Source: Glandiceps talaboti (lineage: Eukaryota > Hemichordata > Enteropneusta > Spengelidae). Taken from it: a stretch of DNA of 64,000 nucleotides. The stretch covers positions 5,760,134 through 5,824,133 of the forward strand of contig NC_135562.1 of assembly GCF_964340395.1 (NCBI RefSeq). Direction: 5' to 3'. The notes beneath the pieces are model-generated. The model saw only the letters and a list, made by a program, of their open reading frames with translations. It ran no database searches and was not told the origin of the DNA. Numbering within the stretch: position 1 is the stretch's first letter; each line of letters starts with the position of its first letter. This document shows positions 12,760-23,567 of this stretch, in pieces. The position numbers were made by a program, and so were the translations under genes.

Positions 12760-15642
12760 ATGGCAGTAAACAACTCTGATCATTTTGTCTATAGACTGGT
12801 AAGACCATTTCGTTACTTATTCCTGCTATTGCTACTTGTCAGATATTCAGTTCATGGAATCGACGGCGTTGATGTAATGACAGAATCACGATGCAAGGTA
12901 TACAATGAGACTTATGTGGATTGCTCCATGAGAAGACTTCATCACATTCCTGACAACTTACCAGAATTCACAACCTATCTGGATGTCTCGTTCAACCAAT
13001 TTTCAATACTACGAGCAAAGCATTTATCTCGTCTACACAAACTTTCAGAACTACGTGTAGCATATTCTTACGTGACCATGCTTGCTTCAGACTCCCTTCT
13101 AGGACTATTTTCTTTGAAGGTGTTGATACTTTTGAATAACCAAATCACAACTATCGATGAGAATGCATTTCGGGATTTACATAACCTGCAAACACTGGAC
13201 CTCAGTGCAAACAAATTGACAGACTTGCCAGATGGTCTTTTTACAACTCTATCCAAATTGTCGGTTCTTGATCTCGGCATTAACAACATCTGTCACGTCT
13301 CATCACCATTTCTTCATGGGGTGTACAACCTACAAGAGTTACATATGAATTCAAATCACATCAGCACTATTGCAGACGATGCATTCATCCATTTGAACAG
13401 GTTGACTCTGGTGGATTTAGGAAGTAACCGCCTTAAGTGTATCCCTGCCAAAGCCTTGGCTGTTATACGTAATATTGAAACACTTGTTTTGAACACTCTG
13501 GACTTACAGAATGACTGCCCCAAAACATCATTCTCGGAGTATCCTTCGCTAAAACGTCTGTCTCTGTTTAGTGCCCAAATCACGGATTCAAATATAGTAT
13601 TGTATGATTTCTCAAACACAACATTACAAGAGCTAGATCTAGGAGCCAATTTTCTTTCTGCTATACCAGATTCTGTCATCAAGAATGTGAGCGTTGGCAA
13701 ACTTACACTCGAGCGAAACCCTCTCACATCAAACAGGTTGGAAAAGCTCCTCATAAATATTCAAAACGTAAGCATTACAGCACTTTCATTGTCGAGTTTG
13801 AATGGCCTTATGAGCCCTGGTTTTCAGATTATGTCGACAACATTCAAAGGACTTAATGGAACATTACTACAGGAACTAGATGTGTCTTACAACAATATGA
13901 CATCACTCCCTGCTGCAGCATTTCAATGGTTGCCTTACCTAACAACATTGGATATCGAGTACTGTCAATTATATAGCCTTCATCCACAAGCGTTTATTGG
14001 ACTAAGCAATTTACAGTCGCTGTCCCTTACTGGAAACCTCCTGCATAACATTCAGGAAACCCTAGTCGTGACCACTGGTTTAAATTCTCTACACGTTTTA
14101 CACCTTAACAAAAACAAACTTACAGGGCGGATTCCGAACCATGCCTTCAGCCACCTTAATTCATTATTAGGTTTGTACTTGAATGGAAATAACATATTTG
14201 CTATACAAGCTGACAGTTTCACATCGCTTTCAAAATTAAAAATACTTGATCTTTCTTTTAATGACATTGCATATTTGCCCCACAATGCCTTTTTACCTTT
14301 GGCTTTGTTAGATGTGCTTCACTTGAAAGGAAATCCCATTCAAAAAACCGATGACAAAGAAACACATCCATTTAATGGGTTACATAATCTGAGAGTACTT
14401 AGTCTAGGCATTTATTCTGTTTTAACACTAAAACGCTTCCACTTTGAAGATGTTCCATTACTTCAGAAGTTTTACATAGGAGGAATCAGAGCCAGAACTT
14501 CCATAGATGAGTCTAAGATAGTCAACATGCCAAACCTAGAAATCCTACAAATTGAAAACACCTCTATTCGTGGATGGAATCTATTTGACATCTTAGGTCT
14601 TCAACAAGGAAAAATGTTGACAACACTCGAGCTAGAAAATAATGCGTTAGAAGAAATAGACATGACGGATTTGAATATTTTTCCCAATCTAAGGAGAGTT
14701 TCCTTTAAGAATAACAAAATTAATAAAGTTAAGGGTATCCCAAAGCCTATGATGTATCTGGAAAACCTTGACCTATCTGATAACCAAATAACAGGACTTG
14801 ATGTTGATATGATAAATTCACTTCCAGCTCTGAAGTATCTAGATCTCTATCCTAATCCCTTTGATTGTTCATGCAAGGCTCAGCTCCTGAACAAGTGGAT
14901 CCAGAACGACCATCAAGTAGCTTTGCCTTTAGGGCCTAACTGTTTTCAACCGGAAACCAAGAGAGGGGCGTCCATTTTCAGCCTACATTTTGGTTTGGAA
15001 TGCAATATCTTGTTTATGAGTCTAGTACCAACAAGCTGTATATTATTTCTAGCAATTGTCACCATATCACTATGTGTTCATTTCCATTGGCATCTCCGTT
15101 ACCTGATTTTTCTGATTAAATTGAAATGTGGAGGTTATCAACCCCAAGTGAACGATGATGAGGAAGCACAACCTCTCTTGAAATATGACGCATTTGTTGT
15201 CTATAATCAACATGATAGACCGTGGGTCATGCAACAGCTTGTCCCAAATTTGGAGAAAATTGATCCCCCAAATTTCAAACTCTGTATTCATGAACGTGAC
15301 TTTATCGGTGGTAATGACATTTTTGATAATATTCTTGACAGCATAGAGAATAGCCACAAAACTATGTTGATATTATCACCTCATTTTGCAGAAAGTGAAT
15401 GGTGTTATTTTGAGATGAGAATGGCTCAAGATCATTTGTTTGCCGAGAGAAGGGATGTTTTACTTCTCGTCTTGCTAGAAAACATTCCCGATGATGTGAT
15501 GCCTCGTGTCTTGCGTAAAATCTTGCGAACAAAGAGGTACATTGAATGGCCACAAAACGAAATAGGGAGGCGACTTTTCTGGGAGAAATTAAAAGTTGAG
15601 GTACGATCAGGGAACAGAGTAAACAGACCAGCTGAAATATAA
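12760..15642 (+). CDS. Toll-like receptor, array copy 1
   Basis: Intronless ORF of 960 residues encoding a type I membrane receptor. Signal peptide with leucine core (20-27), likely cut after Gly33; N-terminal cap with Cys45 and Cys55; about twenty recognisable leucine-rich repeats of LxxLxLxxN type to about residue 700; one C-terminal cysteine cap (Cys703, Cys705, Cys728, Cys748), which is the single-cluster (vertebrate-like) TLR layout; membrane helix about 750-773; TIR domain from about 808. TIR box 1 is YDAFVVYN (809-816), box 3 contains Phe940-Trp941. Box 2 reads RDFIGG (846-851): the proline normal in RDxxPG is Gly850. Family role: ligand-driven dimerisation and recruitment of TIR adaptors such as MyD88. 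The ligand cannot be read from sequence. A poly(A) signal AATAAA lies at 16259-16264. Confidence 0.95.
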   Translation: MAVNNSDHFVYRLVRPFRYLFLLLLLVRYSVHGIDGVDVMTESRCKVYNETYVDCSMRRLHHIPDNLPEFTTYLDVSFNQFSILRAKHLSRLHKLSELRVAYSYVTMLASDSLLGLFSLKVLILLNNQITTIDENAFRDLHNLQTLDLSANKLTDLPDGLFTTLSKLSVLDLGINNICHVSSPFLHGVYNLQELHMNSNHISTIADDAFIHLNRLTLVDLGSNRLKCIPAKALAVIRNIETLVLNTLDLQNDCPKTSFSEYPSLKRLSLFSAQITDSNIVLYDFSNTTLQELDLGANFLSAIPDSVIKNVSVGKLTLERNPLTSNRLEKLLINIQNVSITALSLSSLNGLMSPGFQIMSTTFKGLNGTLLQELDVSYNNMTSLPAAAFQWLPYLTTLDIEYCQLYSLHPQAFIGLSNLQSLSLTGNLLHNIQETLVVTTGLNSLHVLHLNKNKLTGRIPNHAFSHLNSLLGLYLNGNNIFAIQADSFTSLSKLKILDLSFNDIAYLPHNAFLPLALLDVLHLKGNPIQKTDDKETHPFNGLHNLRVLSLGIYSVLTLKRFHFEDVPLLQKFYIGGIRARTSIDESKIVNMPNLEILQIENTSIRGWNLFDILGLQQGKMLTTLELENNALEEIDMTDLNIFPNLRRVSFKNNKINKVKGIPKPMMYLENLDLSDNQITGLDVDMINSLPALKYLDLYPNPFDCSCKAQLLNKWIQNDHQVALPLGPNCFQPETKRGASIFSLHFGLECNILFMSLVPTSCILFLAIVTISLCVHFHWHLRYLIFLIKLKCGGYQPQVNDDEEAQPLLKYDAFVVYNQHDRPWVMQQLVPNLEKIDPPNFKLCIHERDFIGGNDIFDNILDSIENSHKTMLILSPHFAESEWCYFEMRMAQDHLFAERRDVLLLVLLENIPDDVMPRVLRKILRTKRYIEWPQNEIGRRLFWEKLKVEVRSGNRVNRPAEI

Positions 15643-15652
15643 TCTACAGATT

Positions 15653-15861
15653 GTAGTTTGTACGTCACTTCACAGCCAGGAAATGACGTATTTTGTAGTT
15701 TGTACGTCACTTCACAGCCAGGAAATGACGTATGTTGTAGTTTGTACATAACTTCACAGCCAGGAAATGACGTATTTTGTAGTTTGTACGTCACTTCACA
15801 GCCAGGAAATGACGTATTTTGTAGTTTGTACGTCACTTCACAGCCAGGAAATGACGTATTT
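15653..15861 (+). repeat. 5 x 42-bp repeat after TLR 1, with hairpin/CRE-like arms
   Basis: Five units of 42 bp starting about 10 bases after the stop codon. Each complete unit holds TACGTCA and TGACGTA, a perfect 7-bp inverted repeat separated by 16 bases; both arms contain the CRE/ATF half-site TGACGT. Unit 3 has a damaged left arm (TACATAA). Because 42 is a multiple of three, the array reads as an open 14-residue repeat. If transcribed it lies in the 3' UTR. Confidence 0.92.
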
Positions 15862-18017
15862 CTAAAACGTTTGATTGTATTCGCGATTCTGACCTCAACC
15901 TATGATAATGTTAAAATCGTGCAGTTAATCCTGAATATCAGAATTATCAGATATGAATTTAATTACTGAATTAAATTGTGACGTATCTTTCGTCAGTAGT
16001 TTTGAATAATTATATGTATAGTAATTTGATTGGTTAGTTGTTGATCTTACACCATGCTCATATATACTTCAGTTGTTTGACGTGCCACATTTATGATCTT
16101 AGCTGACACTAGATATAGCAATATGACCGTATAGTTATACTCTTCGGCATTGTCACATTTGTTAAATATATATATTCGGAAATGTTTACTTGGGATTTTG
16201 ATAAATGAGCAATGCCTCCTTCCTAATTAATACAACACCAAAATTATATACTTGCTCTAATAAAAGTATGATATGTACTGCCTTGTTCATATGCCTTTAT
16301 GCCTAGTATATTGAGTCATGGACAAAAAGTAATATTTTTTGTGGTGGTGTCCATTTACAACGTTTGTATCTTTATAACAGTATCTGTTACTGGTATTCTT
16401 ACAGCTAAAATGGTGTAGGCTTGGCGTTTCACTCATGTGACATAACATTACGTACACACCCTCAGACACCTTCTAAAGCAAATTAAACAATGGGGATGTA
16501 GAAGTAGTCAAGATGAAATGTTGATTATCAGTTAGAAAATAAACAATTGAAGCCGTTAATATCATCAAGTCCATGTGTAATGTTTTCATTAGAAGCCTGT
16601 TTTAAAGCTCTGAAAAAGAATAGTAATGCTTATCAGTGTTCAATGTGATTGGGTAAAGGATCCTGCTGTGTTTATTGTGTCTCTGTTGTTGTTAGTCTAG
16701 AGTTGAAATGTGTTTAGGTCGTTGTCAAAAACGGAATGTCCCATGTGTGAAACACCAATCCCATATCACTTTAGCTATATTGTTAGAACCACTATTTTTA
16801 GTTTTGTTACAATTATATTCTAGACATTAAATATTGAAGACATAAAATATAACATATTAATGGGTGCGTGGATTGTTTGGATGATATATATATATATATG
16901 CCATTCTAAAACCTTGAAGAATGTTTAAACTCATGTCGTTGTAACCAAAAATTTTCTCTTCTGCTTTGTAATTCAAACTAAAGTGATAGTAGTCCACTTC
17001 ATCAACATTTTCAATAGTTTTTCTGTGGAATGCCAATTATTTTGCACTATATGAAAAGTCAAATTTACCCACCTTTACCCAACCTTTACCCTACCTGTGA
17101 CCCACCTAACTACCATCTCTGTCAAGGGGTAGTACGAGACGAAGTGACACTTTTGACTGTTTACAGCCCCCAGGCGAGAGATCACCGACGGTAAATTAAG
17201 TAAAAGGTGTCACCTCGTCTCATACTCACCACATTCACACATCCTCTGCTAAAGATTTACCCCGGTGAAAAAACATTGTCAAATATGACTTTTCGTATAG
17301 TGGTCCTGTTAATATTACGTATATGGAGGAAAAAGAATCAAATGTATAAAAAAAATACAGACCATGGTGAAATCATACACAATGCTCAGAATTAAATTCA
17401 AGAAATAATAGTCACCTTGATGTATACGACATGGAACCAACATCATCTCATATACTGTAATACGACACTGTTTCATTTACACAAGATGTGGCTGCAGTAT
17501 CAAAGCCCGGCTTTAAGAAGTGGCAACAGCTCAGATCATAGCTTAAAGGAGAAACCAACATTGGAAGAGAACTTAACCAGTGTTGTCCCAAATTCAGAAC
17601 AGGTCGGAAAGGGCACCACACAAAATAATGAGACATTGTTCAACATATTGACATCTTTATTTAAAGAATAAAATTAGTTTAGATATTCAACAAAAGCACA
17701 AATATACACTAGAACAAAATCCGGTCCTATGCCACTGATGCTGCTCATAGGGGTTAAACAGCGTTGAGGTCCAGTCCAAAATTCACAAACACATGGGGTC
17801 ATTAGATATACAGCCTTTGTCTAGCCATTGACGAAAACACAGTTCTTTTCAAAACACCCACACAAAGGTAACTTCCCTTTCATAGTAAACTCTTTGATGC
17901 ATTTGAACAACATATGATGACGAAACCTCACAAGACTTCTTTTATACGACAGTGGCGACAATGGAAACACGAAGTTATTCATCAGAGATGATAACGTTAC
18001 ATCGCAATGTTCATTTG

Positions 18018-18027
18018 ACTTTCACTT
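18018..18027 (-). promoter_or_regulatory. IRF-like site upstream of TLR 2
   Basis: AAGTGAAAGT on the reverse strand, about 140 bases before the ATG, as in TLR 1 and TLR 3. Confidence 0.4.
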
Positions 18028-18110
18028 CCCATCAGCGAGAGGTAAATGCACGGGATGGTTCCTCAGTAACATAACACATATAGAGATACACTCCCTATAT
18101 CACGAGTTCC

Positions 18111-18118
18111 ATTTGCAT
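18111..18118 (+). promoter_or_regulatory. Octamer motif ATTTGCAT upstream of TLR 2
   Basis: Exact octamer 52 bases before the ATG; same spacing as in TLR 1 and TLR 3. Confidence 0.45.
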
Positions 18119-18162
18119 TAGAACTCCACAGCGACTACACTTCATCGCTACAATCCGAAGAA

Positions 18163-21045
18163 ATGGCAGTAAACAACTCTGATCATTTTGTCTATAGACT
18201 GGTAAGACCATTTCGTTACTTATTCCTGCTATTGCTACTTGTCAGATATTCAGTTCATGGAATCGACGGTGTTGATGTAATGACAGAATCACGATGCAAG
18301 GTATACAACAAGACTTATGTGGATTGCTCCATGAGAAGACTTCATCACATTCCTGACAACTTACCAGAATTCACAACCTATCTGGATGTCTCTTTCAACC
18401 AATTTTCAATACTACGAGCAAAGCATTTATCTCGTTTACAAAAACTTTCAGAACTACGTGTAGCACATTCTTACATGACCATGCTTGCTTCAGACTCCCT
18501 TCAAGGACTATTTTCTTTGAAGGTGTTGATACTTTTGAATAACCAAATCACAACTATCGATGAGAATGCATTTCGGGATTTACATAACCTGCAAACACTG
18601 GACCTCAGTGCAAACAAATTGACAGACTTGCCAGATGGTCTTTTTACAACTCTATCCAAATTGTCGGTTCTTGATCTCGGCAATAATGACATCTGTCACG
18701 TCTCATCATCATTTCTTCATGGGGTGTACAACCTACAAGAGCTACATTTGAATTCAAATCACATCAGCACTATTGCGGACGATGCATTCATCCATTTGAA
18801 AAGGTTGACTCTGGTGGATTTAGGAAGTAACCGTCTTCAGTGTATCCCTGCCAAAGCATTGACTGTTATACGTAATATTGAAACACTTGCTTTGAACACT
18901 CTGGACTTACAGAATGACTGTCCCAAAACATCATTCTCGGAATATCCTTCGCTAAAACGTCTGTCTTTGTCTAGTGCCCAAATCACGGATTCAAATATAG
19001 TATTGTATGATTTCTCAAACACAACATTACAAGAGCTAGATCTAGGAGTCAATTTTCTTTCTGCTATACCAGATTCTGTCATCAAGAATGTGAGCGTTGG
19101 CAAACTTACACTCGAGCGAAACCCTCTCACATCAAACAGGTTGGAAAAGCTCCTCATAAATATTCAAAACGTAAGCATTACAGCACTTTCATTGTCGAGT
19201 TTGAATGGCCTTATGAGCCCTGGTTTTCAGATTATGTCGACAACATTCAAAGGACTTAATGGAACATTACTACAGGAACTAGATGTGTCTTTCAACAATA
19301 TGACATCACTCCCTGCTGCAGCATTTCAATGGTTGCCTTACCTAACAACATTGGATATCGAGTACTGTCAATTATATAGCCTTCATCCACAAGCGTTTAT
19401 TGGACTAAGCAATTTACAGTCGCTGTCCCTTACTGGAAACCTCCTGCATAACATTCAGGAAACCCTAGTCGTGACCACTGGTTTAAATTCTCTACACGTT
19501 TTACACCTTAACAAAAACAAACTTACAGGGCAGATTCCGAAGCATGCCTTCAGCCACCTTAATTCATTATTAGGTTTGTACTTGAATGGAAATAACATAT
19601 TTGCTATACAAGCTGACAGTTTCACATACCTTTCAAAATTAAAAATACTTGATCTTTCTTTTAATGACATTGCATATTTGCCCCACAATGCCTTTTTACC
19701 TTTGGCTTTGTTAGATGTGCTTCACTTGAAAGGAAATCCCATTCAAAAAACCGATGACAAAGAAACACATCCATTTAATGGGTTACATAATCTGAGAGTA
19801 CTTAGTCTAGGCATTTTTTCTGTTCCAAAACTGAAAATCTTCCACTTTGAAGATATTTCATTACTTCAGAAGTTTTACATAGGAGGAATTAGAGAAGGAA
19901 CTTCCATAGATGAGTCTAAGATAGTCAACATGCCAAACCTAGAAATCCTACAAATTGAAAACACCTCTATTCGTGGATGGAATCTATTTGACATCTTAGG
20001 TCTTCAACAAGGAAAAATGTTGACAACACTCGAGCTAGAAAATAATGCGTTAGAAGAAATAGACATGACGGATTTGAATATTTTTCCCAATCTAAGGAGA
20101 GTTTCCTTTAAGAATAACAAAATTAATAAAGTTAAGGGTATCCCAAAGCCTATGATGTATCTGGAAAACCTTGACCTATCTGATAACCAAATAACAGGAC
20201 TTGATGTTGATATGATAAATTCACTTCCAGCTCTGAAGTATCTAGATCTCTATCCTAATCCCTTTGATTGTTCATGCAAGGCTCAGCTCCTGAACAAGTG
20301 GATCCAGAACGACCATCAAGTAGCTTTGCCTTTAGGGCCTAACTGTTTTCAACCGGAAACCAAGAGAGGGGCGTCCATTTTCAGCCTACATTTTGGTTTG
20401 GAATGCAATATCTTGTTTATGAGTCTAGTACCAACAAGCTGTATATTATTTCTAGCAATTGCCACTATATCACTATGTGTGCGTTTCCATTGGCATCTCC
20501 GTTACCTGATTTTTCTGATTAAATTGAAATGTGGAGGTTATCAACCCCAAGTGAACGATGATGAGGAAGCACAACCTCTCTTGAAATATGACGCATTTGT
20601 TGTCTATAATCAACATGATAGACCGTGGGTCATGCAACAGCTTGTCCCAAATTTGGAGAAAATTGATCCCCCAAATTTCAAACTCTGTATTCATGAACGT
20701 GACTTTATCGGTGGTAATGACATTTTTGATAATATTCTTGACAGCATAGAGAATAGCCACAAAACTATGTTGATATTATCACCTCATTTTGCAGAAAGTG
20801 AATGGTGTTATTTTGAGATGAGAATGGCTCAAGATCATTTGTTTGCCGAGAGAAGGGATGTTTTACTTCTCGTCTTGCTAGAAAACATTCCCGATGATGT
20901 GATGCCTCGTGTCTTGCGTAAAATCTTGCGAACAAAGAGGTACATTGAATGGCCACAAAACGAAATAGGGAGGCGACTTTTCTGGGAGAAATTAAAAGTT
21001 GAGGTACGATCAGGGAACAGAGTAAACAGACCAGCTGAAATATAA
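18163..21045 (+). CDS. Toll-like receptor, array copy 2
   Basis: Intronless, 960 residues, same length and architecture as copy 1: signal peptide, leucine-rich repeat ectodomain with N- and C-terminal cysteine caps, one membrane helix, complete TIR domain with box 1 YDAFVVYN, box 2 RDFIGG (proline replaced by Gly) and box 3 Phe-Trp. Differences from copy 1 cluster in the ectodomain: Gln93 for His, Asn174 and Asp176 for Ile and Asn, Phe377 for Tyr, Gln457 for Arg, and a block near residues 552-580 (IFSVPKLKIF in place of IYSVLTLKRF). The intracellular domain is essentially unchanged. This suggests recent duplication with variation confined to the presumed ligand-facing part. AATAAA at 21662-21667 is the likely poly(A) signal. 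Confidence 0.95.
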   Translation: MAVNNSDHFVYRLVRPFRYLFLLLLLVRYSVHGIDGVDVMTESRCKVYNKTYVDCSMRRLHHIPDNLPEFTTYLDVSFNQFSILRAKHLSRLQKLSELRVAHSYMTMLASDSLQGLFSLKVLILLNNQITTIDENAFRDLHNLQTLDLSANKLTDLPDGLFTTLSKLSVLDLGNNDICHVSSSFLHGVYNLQELHLNSNHISTIADDAFIHLKRLTLVDLGSNRLQCIPAKALTVIRNIETLALNTLDLQNDCPKTSFSEYPSLKRLSLSSAQITDSNIVLYDFSNTTLQELDLGVNFLSAIPDSVIKNVSVGKLTLERNPLTSNRLEKLLINIQNVSITALSLSSLNGLMSPGFQIMSTTFKGLNGTLLQELDVSFNNMTSLPAAAFQWLPYLTTLDIEYCQLYSLHPQAFIGLSNLQSLSLTGNLLHNIQETLVVTTGLNSLHVLHLNKNKLTGQIPKHAFSHLNSLLGLYLNGNNIFAIQADSFTYLSKLKILDLSFNDIAYLPHNAFLPLALLDVLHLKGNPIQKTDDKETHPFNGLHNLRVLSLGIFSVPKLKIFHFEDISLLQKFYIGGIREGTSIDESKIVNMPNLEILQIENTSIRGWNLFDILGLQQGKMLTTLELENNALEEIDMTDLNIFPNLRRVSFKNNKINKVKGIPKPMMYLENLDLSDNQITGLDVDMINSLPALKYLDLYPNPFDCSCKAQLLNKWIQNDHQVALPLGPNCFQPETKRGASIFSLHFGLECNILFMSLVPTSCILFLAIATISLCVRFHWHLRYLIFLIKLKCGGYQPQVNDDEEAQPLLKYDAFVVYNQHDRPWVMQQLVPNLEKIDPPNFKLCIHERDFIGGNDIFDNILDSIENSHKTMLILSPHFAESEWCYFEMRMAQDHLFAERRDVLLLVLLENIPDDVMPRVLRKILRTKRYIEWPQNEIGRRLFWEKLKVEVRSGNRVNRPAEI

Positions 21046-21055
21046 TCTACAGATT

Positions 21056-21264
21056 GTAGTTTGTACGTCACTTCACAGCCAGGAAATGACGTATTTTGTA
21101 GTTTGTACGTCACTTCACAGCCAGGAAATGACGTATGTTGTAGTTTGTACATAACTTCACAGCCAGGAAATGACGTATTTTGTAGTTTGTACGTCACTTC
21201 ACAGCCAGGAAATGACGTATTTTGTAGTTTGCACGTCACTTCACAGCCAGGAAATGACGTATTT
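21056..21264 (+). repeat. 5 x 42-bp repeat after TLR 2
   Basis: Same array as after TLR 1, with the same damaged third unit and a changed left arm in unit 5 (CACGTCA). Shared unit-specific changes show the whole array was duplicated with its gene. Confidence 0.92.
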
Positions 21265-23422
21265 CTAAAACGTTTGATTGTATTCGCGATTCTGACCTCA
21301 ACCTATGATAATGTTAAAATCGTGCAGTTAATCCTGAATATCAGAATTATCAGATATGAATTTAATTACTGAATTAAATTGTGACGTATCTTTCGTCAGT
21401 AGTTTTGAATAATTATATGTATAGTAATTTGATTGGTTAGTTGTTGATCTTACACCATGCTCATATATACTTCAGTTGTTTGACGTGCCACATTTATGAT
21501 CTTAGCTGACACTAGATATAGCAATATGACCGTATAGTTATACTCTTCGGCATTGTCACATTTGTTAAATATATATATTCGGAAATGTTTACTTGGGATT
21601 TTGATAAATGAGCAATGCCTCCTTCCTAATTAATACAACACCAAAATTATATACTTGCTCTAATAAAAGTATGATATGTACTGCCTTGTTCATATGCCTT
21701 TATGCCTAGTATATTGAGTCATGGACAAAAAGTAATATTTTTTGTGGTGGTGTCCATTTACAACGTTTGTATCTTTATAACAGTATCTGTTACTGGTATT
21801 CTTACAGCTAAAATGGTGTAGGCTTGGCGTTTCACTCATGTGACATAACATTACGTACACACCCTCAGACAGCTTCTAAAGCAAATTAAACAATGGGGAT
21901 GTAGAAGTAGTCAAGATGAAATGTTGATTATCAGTTAGAAAATAAACAATTGAAGCCGTTAATATCATCAAGTCCATGTGTAATGTTTTCATTAGAAGCC
22001 TGTTTTAAAGCTCTGAAAAAGAATAGTAATGCTTATCAGTGTTCAATGTGATTGGGTAAAGGATCCTGCTGTGTTTATTGTGTCTCTGTTGTTGTTAGTC
22101 TAGAGTTGAAATGTGTTTAGGTCGTTGTCAAAAACGGAATGTCCCATGTGTGAAACACCAATCCCATATCACTTTAGCTATATTGTTAGAACCACTATTT
22201 TTAGTTTTGTTACAATTATATTCTAGACATTAAATATTGAAGACATAAAATATAACATATTAATGGGTGCGTGGATTGTTTGGATGATATATATATATAT
22301 ATATGCCATTCTAAAACCTTGAAGAATGTTTAAACTCATGTCGTTGTAACCAAAAATTTTCTCTTCTGCTTTGTAATTCAAACTAAAGTGATAGTAGTCC
22401 ACTTCATCAACATTTTCAATAGTTTTTCTGTGGAATGCCAATTATTTTGCACTATATGAAAAGTCAAATTTACCCACCTTTACCCAACCTTTACCCTACC
22501 TGTGACCCACCTAACTACCATCTCTGTCAAGGGGTAGTACGAGACGAAGTGACACTTTTGACTGTTTACAGCCCCCAGGCGAGAGATCACCGACGGTAAA
22601 TTAAGTAAAAGGTGTCACCTCGTCTCATACTCACCACATTCACACATCCTCTGCTAAAGATTTACCCCGGTGAAAAAACATTGTCAAATATGACTTTTCG
22701 TATAGTGGTCCTGTTAATATTACGTATATGGAGGAAAAAGAATCAAATGTATAAAAAAAATACAGACCATGGTGAAATCATACACAATGCTCAGAATTAA
22801 ATTCAAGAAATAATAGTCACCTTGATGTATACGACATGGAACCAACATCATCTCATATACTGTAATACGACACTGTTTCATTTACACAAGATGTGGCTGC
22901 AGTATCAAAGCCCGGCTTTAAGAAGTGGCAACAGCTCAGATCATAGCTTAAAGGAGAAACCAACATTGGAAGAGAACTTAACCAGTGTTGTCCCAAATTC
23001 AGAACAGGTCGGAAAGGGCACCACACAAAATAATGAGACATTGTTCAACATATTGACATCTTTATTTAAAGAATAAAATTAGTTTAGATATTTAACAAAA
23101 GCACAAATATACACTAGAACAAAATCCGGTCCTATGCCACTGATGCTGCTCATAGGGGTTAAACAGCGTTGAGGTCCAGTCCAAAATTCACAAACACATG
23201 GGGTCATTAGATATACAGCCTTTGTCTAGCCATTGACGAAAACACAGTTCTTTTCAAAACACCCACACAAAGGTTACTTCCCTTTCATAGTAAACTCTTT
23301 GATGCATTTGAACAACATATGATGACGAAACCTCACAAGACTTCTTTTACAGGACAGTGGCGACAATGGAAACACGAAGTAATTCATTGGAGATGATAAC
23401 GTTACATCGCAATGTTCATTTG

Positions 23423-23432
23423 ACTTTCACTT
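23423..23432 (-). promoter_or_regulatory. IRF-like site upstream of TLR 3
   Basis: AAGTGAAAGT on the reverse strand, same position relative to the ATG as in the other two receptors. Confidence 0.4.
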
Positions 23433-23515
23433 CCCATCAGCGAGAGGTAAATGCACGGGATGGTTCCTCAGTAACATAACACATATATAGATACACTCCC
23501 TATACCACGAGTTCC

Positions 23516-23523
23516 ATTTGCAT
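23516..23523 (+). promoter_or_regulatory. Octamer motif ATTTGCAT upstream of TLR 3
   Basis: Exact octamer 52 bases before the ATG. Confidence 0.45.
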
Positions 23524-23567
23524 TAGAACTCCACGGCGACTACACTTCATCGCTACAATCCGAAGAA

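Larger units (their letters stand above)
15643..18162 (+). other. TLR 1-TLR 2 spacer
   Basis: Contains the 42-bp repeat array, a putative poly(A) site at 16259, an AT-rich middle with a short TA run near 16884, and the promoter region of TLR 2. It is almost identical to 21046-23567, which fixes the array period at 5403-5405 bp. Short ORFs such as 17207-17395 and 17417-17671 recur in both spacers simply because the DNA is duplicated. Confidence 0.8.
21046..23567 (+). other. TLR 2-TLR 3 spacer
   Basis: Near-identical copy of 15643-18162, with the same 42-bp array, poly(A) signal, TA run and promoter motifs. No independent gene seen. Confidence 0.8.

Noticed and set aside
13068-15836. Antisense ORFs inside the TLR genes (for example 13356-13754, 15432-15836)
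   Set aside because: Shadows of the leucine-rich coding strand, repeated in each array copy; no independent evidence of coding.
15658-15969. 103-codon ORF made of a 14-residue repeat (YVTSQPGNDVFCSL) after TLR 1, and its twin at 21061
   Set aside because: It is the 42-bp minisatellite read in frame, starting inside the 3' flank of the receptor; better explained as 3' UTR repeat DNA.
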